This document shows, piece after piece, positions 6,588-7,274 of a stretch of DNA of 7,274 nt. Within the stretch, counting starts at the first letter, position 1; the number at the start of each line of letters is the position of its first letter. Location of the stretch: positions 1 through 7,274 of the forward strand of contig JAITOM010000164.1 of the NCBI GenBank assembly GCA_031289975.1, read 5' to 3'. Both the position numbers and the translations under genes were made by a program. The stretch is from Methanobrevibacter sp. GTDB lineage: Archaea; Methanobacteriota; Methanobacteria; Methanobacteriales; Methanobacteriaceae. The notes below the pieces were generated by a model. It ran no database searches, was not told where the DNA came from, and saw nothing but the letters and a program-made list of their open reading frames with translations.

Positions 6588-6974
6588 TTGATAAATCTAT
6601 TCCTAATTTTTCATTTAAATGTAGTATATACCTGTTTACCATGTCTTTTTTTAGATAGTAAACCATATTTTTCAGAGGCAATGGATATATTTTTACTAAA
6701 TGCATATAAAATAAGTCCCAATATTAAAGTTCTGGAGATTGCTGGACGACCCATATTAGAATCAAACTTATCATCAAATTCACCAAATATATCCTGAATA
6801 ATAGGTTTATGAACAAAATCATTAATATCCCTCATCATATCCACATTTTTACCTAATGTTTTAAGCTTTTCATCAATATGCCCTTCATTAAATCCATTTA
6901 TTTCTTTTATACTCATTTTAACAAACCAATAAATATTATATATTAATACTCATATTTGAGGCATTGTAAACATA
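6569..6974 (-). mobile_element. Internally deleted insertion sequence remnant
   Basis: The left boundary is a 27-bp inverted-repeat end starting GGGGCTGTGAAAAATCC (6569-6595), one of the same ends that bound the family 1 elements. It lies downstream of the stub transposase on the minus strand, so it is the element's 3' end. About 90 bp inward, including the shared CTAAAAAAAGAC and CTACATTT blocks, resembles the right end of the family 1 elements. The expected 5' end beyond the transposase start is absent; instead a family 1 element begins at 6976. A weak resemblance between the transposase leader (ATGTTTACAATGCCTC on the minus strand) and the inner left part of family 1 (ATGTTTATAATACTTC) suggests the outer ~45 bp were lost there. 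Confidence 0.7.
6611..6916 (-). pseudogene. Transposase stub, N-terminal DUF772-like domain
   Basis: The 101-residue product carries the N-terminal part of an IS1182/IS5-group-like transposase: FGEFDDKFDSNMGRPAISRT then LILGLILYAFSKNISIAS (roughly residues 44-81), matching the common GRP-x(n)-LLxLLLYGY-x-NGIxSxR pattern of that domain. The DDE catalytic region is absent. The last residues, LSKKRHGKQVYTTFK, appear to be the original C-terminus, since the DNA encoding them matches the outer end shared with family 1 elements. The gene therefore looks joined across a large internal deletion near residue 86-87. It cannot be an active transposase. The start ATG at 6914-6916 has only a weak GGT upstream. 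Family naming is from recalled pattern, so treat the IS1182 versus IS5 choice as open. Confidence 0.7.
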
Positions 6975-6975
6975 G

Positions 6976-7163
6976 GAGGCTGTGAAAAATTCAACTGATG
7001 AAAATATAATACTTTATTCAATATTTATAATTACTTCATTTTTTAAAGCATTTTTAAGAACTTTATAATATCAATATGGTACTAAAAAAAGACTTTTACT
7101 TAATGTCTACATTTGAATAAAAAGTTGGAAAAATAATTTATCAGTTGGATTTTTTACAGCCCC
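6976..7163 (+). mobile_element. MITE-like element, family 1, copy 2 (188 bp)
   Basis: The ends at 6976-7002 and 7137-7163 are 27-bp inverted repeats of the same type as at 616-801, and the interior is nearly identical to that copy apart from small differences (for example ATGTTTATAATACTTC there against ATATTTATAATTACTTC here). It is non-coding. It abuts the 5' side of the transposase stub in opposite polarity, so together with the end at 6569 it also forms a 595-bp composite bounded by matching ends. No target-site duplication is evident. Confidence 0.85.
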
Positions 7164-7274
7164 GAAAAAATATAAATATGAAAAGAACAAAAAGGATAAA
7201 ATAAGTAAAAAGAGCATGAAATAATTGTTTTAAAATCTAAAAAGTGTTTATTAACATTTTTAACTGATTTAATG

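Noticed and set aside
6588..6797. 69-residue plus-strand open frame
   Set aside because: It is antisense to the transposase stub and starts within the inverted repeat of the element.
6498..6970. Shared 12-base word TTTACAATGCCT (minus strand) near 6500 and near 6960
   Set aside because: No similarity extends beyond the word, and a match of this length is expected by chance in a 7-kb window.

Overview
The window is strongly AT-rich and looks archaeal. The best match from content is a member of the Methanobacteriales, most likely Methanobrevibacter or a close relative. This is inference from three things: a MetX-type homoserine acyltransferase with a C-terminal CBS pair, an RsbW-like/SpoIIE-like gene pair of the kind I recall from these methanogens, and short GGAG/GGTG ribosome binding sites with AT-rich TATA-like promoters. 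No rRNA, tRNA or CRISPR array is visible.

Layout. Positions 1-586 hold no gene I can defend, only short open frames. Positions 587-801 are mobile-element debris: a 28-bp end of one small element (family 2) directly abutting a complete 186-bp element (family 1) with 27-bp terminal inverted repeats. Positions 803-1190 carry a broken gene whose two frames can be rejoined by undoing a 20-bp tandem duplication and restoring one A in an A-run. Positions 1322-3771 hold the signalling pair: a 137-aa HATPase (anti-sigma/serine kinase type), then a roughly 656-aa multi-membrane-spanning protein ending in a SpoIIE/RsbU-type PP2C phosphatase. Positions 3772-4364 are noncoding, with a perfect 2 x 19-bp tandem repeat and a family 2 element. 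Positions 4365-5834 (minus) encode the MetX-CBS enzyme, followed by its promoter region and a second family 2 element in opposite orientation. Positions 6298-7163 contain an unrecognised open frame, an internally deleted insertion sequence with a stub transposase, and a second complete family 1 element. Positions 7164-7274 show nothing recognisable.

How the parts work together. The kinase-like and phosphatase genes are co-oriented and 65 bp apart. They look like the kinase and phosphatase arms of a partner-switching circuit, with the STAS-domain antagonist and the final target both outside the window. MetX is metabolically separate: it activates homoserine for methionine synthesis and probably responds to an adenosyl ligand through its CBS domains. 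Everything else is a record of non-autonomous transposon activity. The family 1 elements share their ends with the deleted insertion sequence and are probably derived from it. The most unusual features are the bacterial-style anti-sigma/SpoIIE module in an apparent archaeon, and the two small-element families that bracket metX and interrupt neighbouring sequence.
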